A DNA stretch of 33,713 nt. Source: Thiobacillaceae bacterium. Lineage in GTDB: Bacteria > Pseudomonadota > Gammaproteobacteria > Burkholderiales > Thiobacillaceae. The stretch lies in assembly GCA_025054655.1 (NCBI GenBank), contig JANWZL010000143.1:1-33713 (forward strand). Direction: 5' to 3'. The position numbers and the translations under genes are program-made. A model generated the notes under the pieces. It was not told where the DNA came from, searched no databases, and worked only from the letters and a program-made list of their open reading frames with translations. Positions 1-7,844 of this stretch are shown here, one piece after another (the stretch's first letter is position 1; every line of letters starts with the position of its first letter).

Positions 1-230
1 GTCAGCCCCAGCGGTCCGGGCACGTCGATGACGCGGTCGAGGCGCAGGTCGGCGTGGGCATACAGGCGCCCGCCGCTCAGGATGGTCACGCTGTCCCCAC
101 CGGCGGCATTGTGCCGCGCGACCAGGACGATGGCGGCGAGCCCCAGCAGCAGCACCAGGCCATCGCCCCAGCGCCAACCGTAGCGCGACAGCGACCAGCG
201 CCGCGACAGGCCATGCGGCGCAGCGATCAC
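1..230 (-). CDS. NusG domain II-containing protein (partial, 3' end off window)
   Basis: An open frame runs leftwards off the window from a GTG at 230. The GTG overlaps the rapZ stop in a GTGA arrangement, so it was probably missed by the ORF track because the frame is partial. The translation has a short basic N-terminus, one hydrophobic helix (about residues 25-38, [16 protein letters not shown]) and then a small beta-rich segment containing [18 protein letters not shown]. This matches the layout of the small membrane-anchored NusG domain II proteins (family knowledge), whose function is poorly defined. They are often found beside cofactor or flavin-type membrane genes. The C-terminal part, including any CxxxxC motif, is beyond the window. 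The 4-bp overlap implies translational coupling to rapZ. It could instead be an unrelated single-pass membrane protein; the assignment is moderate. Confidence 0.6.
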   Translation of the reverse strand, partial: MIAAPHGLSRRWSLSRYGWRWGDGLVLLLGLAAIVLVARHNAAGGDSVTILSGGRLYAHADLRLDRVIDVPGPLGL

Positions 231-1063
231 GCGGTCAGCTCCCGATGGCGCACGAGCACCTGCTGGCCCTGCCCGAAGTGTTCCGCCAGCGCCTCGGCGA
301 AATAGACCGAGCGGTGGCGCCCACCGGTGCAGCCCAGGGCTACGGTGAGATAGCTGCGGTTGTCGCGGATGTAGGCCGGCAGCCAGCGCTCGACATAGGC
401 GCGGATGTCCTCCAGCATCTGCAGGACCAGGGGCTCCGCCTGCAGGAAGGCGATCACCGCGGCGTCGCGGCCGGTGAGCGGGCGTAGGGTGGCGTCGTAA
501 TGGGGGTTGGGCAGACAGCGCACGTCGAAGACCAGATCGGCGTCCAACGGGATGCCGTGCTTGAAGCCGAAGGACTCGAACACCAAGGTGAAACGCGCAT
601 TGGTCAGGGCCAGGAAATCGCGCAGCCAGGCTCGTAGGGCATTGGCCGTGGTGTCGCTGGTGTCCATGTGGTGCGCGAGCGCGGTCAGCGGGGCGAGCAG
701 CTCGCGCTCGGCGCGGATGGCCTCCTGCAGCGACATGTCGCCGTGGCTCAGAGGATGGCGGCGGCGGGTCTCGGAGAAGCGCTTGACCAGGCTCTCCTCC
801 TTGGCCTCCAGGTAGATCATGCGCAGATCGTAGCGGCTGCGCAGGCGTGCGATCTGCTCCGGCAGGTGCGCAAGATGGCGTTCGCTGCGCGCATCCACGC
901 TCACCCCCACGTCCCGATAGCCCGACTGCTCCAGGTAGAGCAGGGTGTCTTCCAGTAGGGCGGCGGGCAGGTTGTCGATGCAGAAATAGCCCGCGTCTTC
1001 GAGCAGGTTCAGGGCCACGCTCTTGCCGGAACCGGAAAGTCCCGTGATGACGACCACGCGCAT
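227..1063 (-). CDS. rapZ: RNase adapter protein RapZ (P-loop nucleotide-binding)
   Basis: This 278-aa protein is close to the 284 aa usual for RapZ/YvcJ. It begins directly with the P-loop (GLSGSGKS, residues 8-15), followed by FCIDNLPA, the family's Walker-B-like segment. The C-terminus carries the conserved [11 protein letters not shown] motif. In enterobacteria RapZ senses glucosamine-6-phosphate and directs RNase E to the small RNA GlmZ, tuning GlmS synthesis. Whether that circuit exists here cannot be seen. The gene lies 54 bp downstream of hprK at the end of the rpoN-ptsN block, its usual location, and its stop overlaps the next gene. ATG at 1063 is the natural start because the P-loop needs only a short beta strand before it. 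Confidence 0.95.
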   Translation of the reverse strand: MRVVVITGLSGSGKSVALNLLEDAGYFCIDNLPAALLEDTLLYLEQSGYRDVGVSVDARSERHLAHLPEQIARLRSRYDLRMIYLEAKEESLVKRFSETRRRHPLSHGDMSLQEAIRAERELLAPLTALAHHMDTSDTTANALRAWLRDFLALTNARFTLVFESFGFKHGIPLDADLVFDVRCLPNPHYDATLRPLTGRDAAVIAFLQAEPLVLQMLEDIRAYVERWLPAYIRDNRSYLTVALGCTGGRHRSVYFAEALAEHFGQGQQVLVRHRELTA

Positions 1064-1117
1064 GCGGTGACCTCGGGCTGCAACGGCTGCATTATGCCGC
1101 AGACCGCCGGCCTGCGT

Positions 1118-2074
1118 TCAGTCCTCCTGCCCGTCCGACTCGGCGGCGGCGATGGCGGCGCGCTGGCGCTCGGCGAATTCGTCGGCGGAGTTGAAGCCGC
1201 GCAGCTTGAGGATGTGGTTGCGCACCGCCACCTCGACCAGTACCGCCAGGTTGCGCCCCACCGCCACGGGGATGCGCACCTCGGGCACCTCCACGCCCAG
1301 GATCACCCGCCCCTCGGCGTGCATGTCGAGGCGATCGACCTCCTCCCAGCGTTCCGCGGGGGTGAGGTTGATGATGAGTTTCAAGTTCTTGCGCTGTTTG
1401 ACCGCCGTCTCGCCGAACAGTCGCCGTACGTTGACCACGCCCAGGCCGCGCACTTCCATGAAGTCCTGCAGCAGCGGCGGGCAGCGCCCCTCCAGGGTGT
1501 CGGGCGAAACGGCGTAGATGTCCACCGCGTCGTCGGCCACCAGGCGGTGACCGCGCGAGACGAGCTCCAAGGCGAGCTCGCTCTTGCCCACCGCGGGGTC
1601 GCCGGTGATGAGTACGCCCAGGCCGGCGACCTCCATGAACACCCCGTGCAGCATGGTCGAGGGGGCAAGGGCCTGGCTCATGAGGTGGGAGAGCACCCGC
1701 ATGAGGTTGGGGCTCGGCTCGGGCGTGGTGAACAACGGGGTGGCCGTACGCTCGGCCGCGTCGATCAGCTCCGGTGGCACCGCCTCGCCGTTGGCCACCA
1801 CCACGGCGGCCAGCTCGGTCGAGTAGAGATGGTCTATGGCCTGGCGCAGGGCCTGTGGGGAGAGCTTGCGCAGGTAGTCCATCTCGGCGCAACCCAGCAC
1901 CTGCACCCGGTTGGGATGGACGAAGTTGAGGTGACCGATCAGGGCGAGGCTGGGTTTCTGCACCGTGTCGGAGGTCAGCCGCTTGTCGCCGCCCGCCCGC
2001 CCCGCGACCCACTCGAGCTGCAGGCGCTCGGCAGCGGCGCGGTACAGCTCGGCGACGCTGATGCCAGGGCTCAC
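1118..2074 (-). CDS. hprK: HPr kinase/phosphorylase
   Basis: HPr kinase/phosphorylase modifies a serine of HPr-type phosphocarriers using ATP or PPi. The N-terminal domain (roughly residues 1-125) is the DRTGG-like regulatory part. The C-terminal catalytic domain has the P-loop GDPAVGKS (about 158-165) and the family signature MEVRGLGVVNVRRLFG about 45 residues later. The ORF track starts at a GTG at 2083, giving 321 aa. I prefer the GTG at 2074 (318 aa) because it overlaps the ptsN stop as GTGA, the coupling used at several junctions here; the alternative differs by only three residues. HprK next to ptsN is known from several proteobacteria and implies that an NPr/HPr partner is encoded elsewhere, since none is in this window. 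Confidence 0.93.
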   Translation of the reverse strand: MSPGISVAELYRAAAERLQLEWVAGRAGGDKRLTSDTVQKPSLALIGHLNFVHPNRVQVLGCAEMDYLRKLSPQALRQAIDHLYSTELAAVVVANGEAVPPELIDAAERTATPLFTTPEPSPNLMRVLSHLMSQALAPSTMLHGVFMEVAGLGVLITGDPAVGKSELALELVSRGHRLVADDAVDIYAVSPDTLEGRCPPLLQDFMEVRGLGVVNVRRLFGETAVKQRKNLKLIINLTPAERWEEVDRLDMHAEGRVILGVEVPEVRIPVAVGRNLAVLVEVAVRNHILKLRGFNSADEFAERQRAAIAAAESDGQED

Positions 2075-2526
2075 GGCCTCCACTCGGTGATGGCGCGATG
2101 GATGTGGGCCGCGTCGGGGGCGTGGCGCAGCTTCTCGCGAAAGGCGGGTTCACTGAGCATCTGCGCCAGCTCGCCCAGGATCTGCAGGTGCACGTCGGTG
2201 GCCGTGGCCGGCACGAGCAGGACGAAGACCAGGTCCACCGGCAGGTTGTCGGGGGCGTCGAAGTCGATCGGTGCCTTCAGCCGCACGCAGGCGCAAGCGG
2301 CCTCCTTCAGCCCCTTGATGCGGCCGTGCGGGATGGCGATGCCGTAGCCGAGGGCAGTGGAGCCCAGCTTCTCGCGCGAGAACAGGCTCTCGAACACCTC
2401 CGCGGCGGAGATGCCATGGGTGGTCTCGAACAGCTGGCCCACCCGTTCGAACAGCCGCTTCTTGCTGGCGGCGTCCAGATCGACGAGGACGTTCTGCGGC
2501 CGGATCAGGGGCGCAATCAGGTTCAT
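2071..2526 (-). CDS. ptsN: Nitrogen-PTS regulatory protein EIIA-Ntr
   Basis: EIIA-Ntr is the terminal phospho-acceptor of the nitrogen phosphotransferase relay and regulates potassium transport and nitrogen or stress responses through its phosphorylation state. The 151-aa product has the PTS EIIA type-2 fold signature GIAIPHGRIKG, with His67 as the phosphorylated histidine, and a C-terminal LVPATATDVHLQILGELAQML segment typical of the family. The ORF track extends to 2694, but the extra 56 residues are low-complexity Ser/Arg sequence overlapping hpf. The ATG at 2526 starts the conserved MNLIAPLI N-terminus and has an AGGGGA-type ribosome site upstream. It sits 28 bp after hpf and overlaps hprK. 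Confidence 0.95.
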   Translation of the reverse strand: MNLIAPLIRPQNVLVDLDAASKKRLFERVGQLFETTHGISAAEVFESLFSREKLGSTALGYGIAIPHGRIKGLKEAACACVRLKAPIDFDAPDNLPVDLVFVLLVPATATDVHLQILGELAQMLSEPAFREKLRHAPDAAHIHRAITEWRP

Positions 2527-2554
2527 GTCCGTATCGTCCCCTGCGGGCAGCGGC

Positions 2555-2887
2555 TCAGCCCAGATCCGCCGCCTGCCGCTTGATCCCCCCGGATTCGCGG
2601 TGCACGTCGGTGAGCTTCTGCTTGTGCTTGAGGATCTGACGGTCGAGCTTGTCGGCCAGGGCATCGATCGCCGCATACAGGTCACCATCGACATGCTCGA
2701 CGAAGATGTCCTTGCCGGGCAGATGGACGTTGACCTCGGCCTTCTGCCGCAGTTTCTCCACCGACAACACCACGGAGACGTCGATCACGTGGTCGAAATG
2801 GCGCGTGATGCGCCCGAGCTTGTCCTCCACGTAGCTGCGTAGGGCGGGGGTGACGTCGAGATGATGGCCGGTGATGTTGAGGTTCAT
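2555..2887 (-). CDS. hpf: Ribosome hibernation-promoting factor (HPF/YfiA family)
   Basis: This small protein (110 aa) binds the 30S decoding region in stationary phase and promotes inactive 100S dimers or protects idle ribosomes. The sequence opens with MNLNITGHHLDVTPALRSYV and has the beta-alpha-beta pattern and the VNVHLPGKDIFVEH strand typical of the family. Its length indicates the short HPF type without the long C-terminal dimerisation domain. The ORF track begins at 2905, but the ATG at 2887 follows a good AAGGAG ribosome site and gives the canonical N-terminus. It is placed between rpoN (21 bp) and ptsN (28 bp), the standard proteobacterial order. Confidence 0.95.
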   Translation of the reverse strand: MNLNITGHHLDVTPALRSYVEDKLGRITRHFDHVIDVSVVLSVEKLRQKAEVNVHLPGKDIFVEHVDGDLYAAIDALADKLDRQILKHKQKLTDVHRESGGIKRQAADLG

Positions 2888-2908
2888 ATCGCGTGCTCCT
2901 TGCAAGGT

Positions 2909-4312
2909 TCAGGCCGACTTGCGCTGACTGGCCGGTGGGATGTTCATCGCCTCGCGGTATTTGGCCACCGTCCGGCGGGCCACCACGAAGCCCTGCTGTC
3001 TGAGCAGGTCGGAGATGGCGTGATCGGATAGTGGACAGGTGCGGTTCTCGGCCTCAATGAACTGCCGGATGAGGGCCTTGATCGCCGTGCTGGAGGCCGC
3101 CCCGCCGCTGTCGGTGGCCAATGCGCTGTTGAAGAAATACTTGAATTCATAGATGCCCCGGGGGGTCATCATATACTTCTGCGTGGTCACCCGCGAGATG
3201 GTCGATTCGTGCAGATCGAGCACATCGCCGATCTCGCGCAGGGTGAGCGGGCGCATGGCCACCTCGCCGTGTTCGAGGAAGTGGCGCTGGCGATCGACGA
3301 TGGCCTGTGCCACGCGCAGGATGGTCTCGAAGCGTTGCTGCACGTTGCGGATGAGCCAGCGCGCCTCCTGCAGCTGCGACGACAACGTCGGAGCCGCATC
3401 GCGGTGCTGACGCAGGATGTCGGCATACATCTGGTTGATCCTCAACCTGGGCATCACATCGGGGTTGAGGCTCGCCACCCACATGCCCTTGACCTTCTTG
3501 ACGATGACGTCGGGCACCACGTAGTGGGCGGCGGCGGGTGCGTAACGCGCCCCCGGCCGCGGGTCGAGCGAGGTGATCAGCCGCCGCACGGCGTTGAACT
3601 GCTGCTCGCCTTCGAGCGCGAGCAGCCGCCTGAGCTTGCCGTATTCGCGCTGTGCCAGCAGGGCCAGGTGCTGACGCACCACCGCCTTGGCCTCGGCTAG
3701 GAAGGGGGTGTCCGGCGGCAGGGCGTTCAGTTGCAGCCACAGGCACTCACTTAGGTCGCGCGCCCCCACGCCGACGGGATCGAAGCTCTGCAGTAGCTTC
3801 AGGGCCGCCTGCAGCTCCAGCGGCTCCACCTCCCATTCGCGCGGCAGCATCTGCGCGATCTCATCCAGGGCCACCGTGAGGTAGCCGTCCTCGTCCAGGC
3901 TCTCGATCAGCAGCCGCACCAGCCGGCGCTCGCGCTCGGGCATGGCGGAGAGCGACAATTGGTTGAGCAGGTGCTGGCGCAGTCCTTCGCTCGACCGGTC
4001 GGGCTGCTGGAATTCGCGCTCCTCGTCATCATCTGCAGCCGCCAGGGTGTAACTGCGCTCGCCCCAGGCCATCTCTTCGTAAACGTCGTCCGCGCCGGCG
4101 GCAGCTACCGGCTGTACCGGCAGCGGTTCATCGGTTGCGTTCTCGGCCGTCGTCTCGTCCTCGAGCCGCTCGAGCAGGGGATTGTCCTGCAGCATCTGAC
4201 CGATCTCCTGCTCCAGCTCCAGGCTGGACAGCTGCAGCAGGCGGATGGACTGTTGGAGCTGCGGGGTGAGGGTGAGCTGCTGGTGCAGCTTAAGCTGTAG
4301 GCTTTGTTTCAT
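2909..4312 (-). CDS. rpoN: RNA polymerase sigma-54 factor RpoN
   Basis: This is the alternative sigma factor that recognises -24/-12 (GG-N10-GC) promoters and needs AAA+ activators. The protein is 467 aa, slightly shorter than the 477 aa of E. coli. Region I at the N-terminus is Gln/Leu-rich (MKQSLQLKLHQQLTLTPQLQQ), followed by an acidic region II (about 50-100), the core-binding region, a helix-turn-helix (LHESTISRVTTQKYM) and the RpoN box ARRTVAKYR near residue 445. All key regions are intact. It heads the rpoN-hpf-ptsN-hprK-rapZ block. An 81-bp gap separates it from lptB, so an internal promoter is possible. No strong Shine-Dalgarno is visible before the ATG. Confidence 0.97.
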   Translation of the reverse strand: MKQSLQLKLHQQLTLTPQLQQSIRLLQLSSLELEQEIGQMLQDNPLLERLEDETTAENATDEPLPVQPVAAAGADDVYEEMAWGERSYTLAAADDDEEREFQQPDRSSEGLRQHLLNQLSLSAMPERERRLVRLLIESLDEDGYLTVALDEIAQMLPREWEVEPLELQAALKLLQSFDPVGVGARDLSECLWLQLNALPPDTPFLAEAKAVVRQHLALLAQREYGKLRRLLALEGEQQFNAVRRLITSLDPRPGARYAPAAAHYVVPDVIVKKVKGMWVASLNPDVMPRLRINQMYADILRQHRDAAPTLSSQLQEARWLIRNVQQRFETILRVAQAIVDRQRHFLEHGEVAMRPLTLREIGDVLDLHESTISRVTTQKYMMTPRGIYEFKYFFNSALATDSGGAASSTAIKALIRQFIEAENRTCPLSDHAISDLLRQQGFVVARRTVAKYREAMNIPPASQRKSA

Positions 4313-4339
4313 AGAGCGAGACGATGGGCCACACGCCGC

Positions 4340-4370
4340 ATTATCGGTCGCCCAACCCGTATCTGTAGTC
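4340..4370 (-). promoter_or_regulatory. Candidate internal sigma-70 promoter upstream of rpoN
   Basis: In the lptB-rpoN gap the minus strand reads ACTACA, 18 nt, then GATAAT. The -10 matches the consensus at 5 of 6 positions and the -35 at only 3 of 6. It would start transcription roughly 20-25 nt before the rpoN ATG. Separate promotion of rpoN from the lpt genes is plausible, but the -35 is weak and this may be chance. Confidence 0.3.
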
Positions 4371-4393
4371 GCAGCCGCCGCAGGGGCTCAGCG

Positions 4394-5116
4394 TCAGAGC
4401 CGGAAATGCTCCCCCAAGTACACCTTGCGCACACTTTCATTATAAACGATCTCCTGCGCGCCGCCGGCGGCCAGCACCGAGCCTTCGCTAATGATGTAGG
4501 CCCGGTCGCAGATGCCCAGGGTCTCGCGCACGTTGTGGTCGGTGATGAGCACGCCGATGTCCCGCTCGGTGAGGAAGCGCACGATCTTCTGGATGTCCAT
4601 GACCGAGATGGGGTCTATCCCGGCGAAAGGCTCGTCGAGCAGGACGAACCTGGGGTGCATGGCGAGAGCGCGGGCGATCTCCACCCGGCGGCGCTCGCCA
4701 CCCGAGAGGCTGGCCGCGTGCGCCTCGCGCAGATGGGTGATGTGCAGGTCTTCCAGCAGGTAGTCCAGATGCTCCTGCAGCGCCTGCCCCCTGAGACCGC
4801 GCAGCTCGAGCACCGCGGCGACGTTCTCCGCCACGGTCAGGCGCCGGAAGATGGAAGGCTCCTGCGGCAGGTAACACAGCCCCTTGCGGGCGCGGCGATG
4901 CACCGGGGCATGGGTGATGTCCTCGCCGTCGAGCAGTATGCGGCCGCCATCGGGCCGCACCAGACCGACCAGCATGTAGAAACAGGTGGTCTTGCCGGCG
5001 CCGTTCGGGCCCAGCAACCCCACCACCTCGCCGCTGGCCACCTGGATCGACACCCCGTTGACCACCTGGCGCGCACGGTAGCGTTTGGTGAGCGCTACCG
5101 CCTCCAGCACGCTCAT
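4394..5116 (-). CDS. lptB: LPS export ABC transporter ATP-binding protein LptB
   Basis: LptB is the cytoplasmic ATPase that, with LptF/LptG, extracts LPS from the inner membrane and drives it onto the LptC-LptA bridge. The 240-aa protein has Walker A GPNGAGKT (36-43), the signature [15 protein letters not shown], Walker [14 protein letters not shown] and the switch histidine in [20 protein letters not shown] is characteristic of LptB within the ABC superfamily. Its ATG overlaps the lptA stop (ATGA). lptF and lptG are not in the window, as is common because they usually lie elsewhere. Confidence 0.96.
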   Translation of the reverse strand: MSVLEAVALTKRYRARQVVNGVSIQVASGEVVGLLGPNGAGKTTCFYMLVGLVRPDGGRILLDGEDITHAPVHRRARKGLCYLPQEPSIFRRLTVAENVAAVLELRGLRGQALQEHLDYLLEDLHITHLREAHAASLSGGERRRVEIARALAMHPRFVLLDEPFAGIDPISVMDIQKIVRFLTERDIGVLITDHNVRETLGICDRAYIISEGSVLAAGGAQEIVYNESVRKVYLGEHFRL

Positions 5117-5724
5117 GGTCGGGTTGCCGGCCTGTCCTCGGGCCGGGTCTGCGCAGGCGAAGGCTCAGGCCGTCGTGGTGCCGACTCCTGTCCGCCGCGG
5201 CCGGACTGCGCCTCCCGCGGCAGGATCACCGCCCGCACGCGGCCGGCCTTTTGGCCCGGCAGGGCGCCGCTGGCGAAATACTGTTCGGTCTTGGCGTCGT
5301 AGGTGATGAGATCGCCGCGCAGCTCTTCCTCGCCCTTCTTGACGTAGGCCTCGCCGATCAGTCGCACCAGCTCCTTGCGGCCGTCGTATTCCACCCGGTT
5401 GGCCCAGGCATCGACCCACTCGCCACGCCCATCGAGCCGCTGGCGAAAATGCGCCGGCTTGCCGGTGGCCACGCCGGACAGGAACCCGTCGGCGTCCTGA
5501 CGCACCTCGATGCGCTCGGCCTGCACGCGCAGGGTCCCCTGGGTGAGGATGACCCTGCCTTCGTACACCGCGAGCTTTTGCAGGTCGTCCATGCGCGCCG
5601 TGTCCGCCTCGATGTGCACAGGTTTGTCACGATCGGCCCGTTCGGCCTGCGCGCTCAGGGGCAACACACCCAACAGGGCGGCGAGACAGGCCGCGCCGAC
5701 GGCGCAGCGGTCAGCGCGGCGCAT
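5113..5724 (-). CDS. lptA: Periplasmic LPS transport protein LptA
   Basis: LptA oligomerises into the periplasmic beta-jellyroll bridge that carries LPS from LptC to LptD. From the ATG at 5724 the 203-aa product has a Sec signal ([27 protein letters not shown]) followed by the OstA/LptA fold beginning [23 protein letters not shown]. The track's longer form from 5772 adds 16 residues before the signal peptide and would overlap lptC by about 60 bp, so I trimmed it; the chosen start overlaps by 14 bp. The C-terminal tail (about the last 35 residues) is Pro/Arg/Ser-rich and likely disordered, which is longer than in E. coli LptA. Confidence 0.93.
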   Translation of the reverse strand: MRRADRCAVGAACLAALLGVLPLSAQAERADRDKPVHIEADTARMDDLQKLAVYEGRVILTQGTLRVQAERIEVRQDADGFLSGVATGKPAHFRQRLDGRGEWVDAWANRVEYDGRKELVRLIGEAYVKKGEEELRGDLITYDAKTEQYFASGALPGQKAGRVRAVILPREAQSGRGGQESAPRRPEPSPAQTRPEDRPATRP

Positions 5725-6280
5725 AGACAGCCTTGACACCGCCCGCGAGCTCCAGCCGCCGCGCCCGGCCATCGAGCACCATGCGGTCGGCGCGCAAGTG
5801 TGTGCCGCCCTGCCGCAGCTCGACCGGTTTGTCGGTCTGCAGGAGCTGGGCCTCCGGGGTGACGTGCAGATATTCCGTGGTCATGGTCAGTTCCGGTGTC
5901 TGTGCTGTGGCCGCGCGGATCACCTGCACCTGCCCAAGCAGGTGCACGTGCTCGCCACGCGGGGAGATCAGGCCACGCTGCGCCAGCGCCTGTACGCTGG
6001 GTGCGGCGCGCGCCTGCATACGAAAGTGCGGCCCGGTCAGCTCGGTCGTCTCGTCGTCCGGATAGTATCGCAGCTGTTCGGCCGACAGGACATAGCGCGG
6101 GTAGCCCTGGTGATCGTAGGCGGTGGCGGCGAAGCGGTCGATGATCAGATCCGGCTCGTGCCGGAAGGCGGCCTCGCTCATCGTCAGCGGCCGGCTGGCG
6201 ATCTGGTTGAGCCACCAGGCCAATGCTGCCAGCGCTGCCGCCAGTATGAGCGGCAACCAGGAATGCGGCTGGGTGCTCAT
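5711..6280 (-). CDS. lptC: LPS export system protein LptC
   Basis: LptC is a bitopic inner-membrane protein that receives LPS from LptB2FG and hands it to LptA. The 189-aa product has a short cytoplasmic start, one transmembrane helix (about residues 8-24, LPLILAAALAALAWWL) and a periplasmic jellyroll with PDLIIDRFAATAYDHQGYPRYVL, a typical LptC motif. The track begins at 6310, but the ATG at 6280 overlaps the kdsC stop as ATGA and gives the canonical N-terminus. It lies between kdsC and lptA as in most gammaproteobacteria. Confidence 0.94.
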   Translation of the reverse strand: MSTQPHSWLPLILAAALAALAWWLNQIASRPLTMSEAAFRHEPDLIIDRFAATAYDHQGYPRYVLSAEQLRYYPDDETTELTGPHFRMQARAAPSVQALAQRGLISPRGEHVHLLGQVQVIRAATAQTPELTMTTEYLHVTPEAQLLQTDKPVELRQGGTHLRADRMVLDGRARRLELAGGVKAVYAPR

Positions 6281-6807
6281 CGGTCGTAGAGGGCCAATTG
6301 TTTGTCCCAACTGCCCTGCGCGCGCATGATCAGCTCGCAGACCTCGCGCACGGCTCCGCGTCCGGCCTGTGCCCGGGTGACGTAATGCGCGCGGTCGCGG
6401 ACCAGTTCGGGCGCGTGCGGCACCGAAAGGGCCAGTCCGCAGCGGCGCAGGACCGGCAGATCGACGATGTCGTCGCCCATGTAGGCGGTCTGTGCCGCCG
6501 CAAGCCCGGTCTCCGCCAACAGGGCCTGGTAGGGCAGCAGCTTGTCGTCGGCGCCCTGGAAGATGCGGTCTATGCCCAGGTTCCTCGCCCGGTGCAGCAC
6601 CACCTGCGAGGTGCGGCCGGTGATGATGGCCGCCTCCACCCCGCTGGCGCGCAGCATCTTGATGCCATGGCCGTCGAGCGAATTGAAGGCCTTGTATTCC
6701 TGGCCGTCGTCGCCGTAGAACAGGCTGCCGTCGGTGAGCACGCCGTCGACGTCGAAGATGATCAGCCGCACCTGCGCCGCCCGCTGGTAGACCGCCTGTA
6801 GCTCCAT
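6277..6807 (-). CDS. kdsC: 3-deoxy-D-manno-octulosonate 8-phosphate phosphatase KdsC
   Basis: KdsC removes phosphate from Kdo-8-phosphate to give Kdo for the LPS inner core. It is a capless HAD-superfamily phosphatase acting as a tetramer. The 176-aa protein shows HAD motif I FDVDGVLTDG (about 18-27, with both aspartates), motif II in ITGRTS, and motif III/IV MGDDIVDLPVL. The ATG at 6807 follows a GAGGGGA ribosome site. It lies 11 bp after kdsD, which supplies the upstream step of the same pathway. Confidence 0.96.
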   Translation of the reverse strand: MELQAVYQRAAQVRLIIFDVDGVLTDGSLFYGDDGQEYKAFNSLDGHGIKMLRASGVEAAIITGRTSQVVLHRARNLGIDRIFQGADDKLLPYQALLAETGLAAAQTAYMGDDIVDLPVLRRCGLALSVPHAPELVRDRAHYVTRAQAGRGAVREVCELIMRAQGSWDKQLALYDR

Positions 6808-6818
6808 CGCCCGTCCCC

Positions 6819-7805
6819 TCAGACCACCCCGGCGCGCAGCAGGTCGTGCATGTTGATCGCGCCCGTGAGCCGACCGGCCTGATCGAGGGCGAGTAGCCCG
6901 TTCACACGCGCCTCCTGCATCAGCCGAGCGGCCTCCACTGCCAGTACGTCTTGTGAGATGGTGCGCGGGTTGCGCGTCATCACCGCCCCTATGGTCAGCG
7001 CGCGCAGATCCACGTCGCGCTCGAACAGCCGCCGCAGATCGCCGTCGGTGAACACCCCGGCGAGCCGTCCCTGTCCATCGACCACCGCGGTCATGCCCAG
7101 GCCCTTGCGCGTCATCTCCAGCAGGGCCTGCTTGAGGCTCGCGTCCTCGCGCACCACCGGCAGGGCCTCGCCCTGATGCATGATGTCGCGCACGTGCACG
7201 AGTAGCCGGCGCCCCAGGCTGCCGCCCGGATGCGTGCGGGCGAAGTCCTCGGCGGTGAAGCCGCGCGCATAGAGGGTGGCCACCGCCAGGGCGTCGCCCA
7301 GGGCGAGCGCCGCCGTGGTGCTGGCCGTGGGGGCCAGGTTGTGCGGGCAGGCCTCCTGCTCCACCCGCGCGTCGAGATGGATGTCGGCCTCACGCGCGAG
7401 GGTCGAACCGGCATTGCCGGTCATGGCGATCAGCCGCGCCCCGCGCCGCTTGATCAGCGGCAGGATGGTGGTCAGCTCGGCGCTCTCGCCCGAGTTGGAC
7501 AGCGCCAGCACCACGTCCTCACCGGTGATCATGCCCAGGTCGCCATGGCTCGCCTCGGCCGGGTGCACGAAGAAGGCGGGCGTGCCGGTGCTGGCCAGGG
7601 TGGCGGCGATCTTACGGGCGATGTGGCCTGACTTGCCCATGCCGCTCACCACCACCCGTCCCCTGCAGGCGAGAAAGGCCTGCACGGCGGCGACGAAGGC
7701 AGCATCCAGCCGCTCGGTCAGGGCGGCCACCGCCTGCGCCTCGATCGCCAGGGTCCGGCGCGCCATCGCCAGGATGTCGGCGGCGTCGATCGGTTCGGAT
7801 GTCAT
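6819..7805 (-). CDS. kdsD: Arabinose-5-phosphate isomerase KdsD (SIS plus two CBS domains)
   Basis: KdsD interconverts ribulose-5-phosphate and arabinose-5-phosphate, the first committed step of Kdo synthesis. The 328-aa product (the standard length) has an SIS domain (about 40-180; VVSGMGKSGHIARKIAATLAS, HPAEASHGDLGMI, LSNSGESAEL) and two C-terminal CBS modules (about 210-325). The track extends the frame to 8456 as a 545-aa ORF, but the extra region is antisense to the antiporter and has Gln/His-rich shadow composition. The ATG at 7805 gives the family N-terminus. There is no Shine-Dalgarno; a TATACT hexamer ends 11 nt before the ATG, so the mRNA may be nearly leaderless. Confidence 0.95.
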   Translation of the reverse strand: MTSEPIDAADILAMARRTLAIEAQAVAALTERLDAAFVAAVQAFLACRGRVVVSGMGKSGHIARKIAATLASTGTPAFFVHPAEASHGDLGMITGEDVVLALSNSGESAELTTILPLIKRRGARLIAMTGNAGSTLAREADIHLDARVEQEACPHNLAPTASTTAALALGDALAVATLYARGFTAEDFARTHPGGSLGRRLLVHVRDIMHQGEALPVVREDASLKQALLEMTRKGLGMTAVVDGQGRLAGVFTDGDLRRLFERDVDLRALTIGAVMTRNPRTISQDVLAVEAARLMQEARVNGLLALDQAGRLTGAINMHDLLRAGVV

Positions 7806-7816
7806 AATGGCGGCAA

Positions 7817-7822
7817 AGTATA
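7817..7822 (-). promoter_or_regulatory. Candidate -10 element (TATACT) for kdsD
   Basis: The 39-bp divergent gap between kdsD and the antiporter gene contains TATACT on the minus strand, 11 nt before the kdsD ATG. No convincing -35 hexamer is visible at normal spacing. If it is used, the transcript would carry only about 5 nt of leader. Confidence 0.3.
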
Positions 7823-7844
7823 GCCGCAAGCCCCCCTGCGGACC

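Noticed and set aside
1067-2347. 426-aa plus-strand ORF antisense to hprK and ptsN
   Set aside because: His/Gln/Val-rich shadow of a conserved gene with no family motif.
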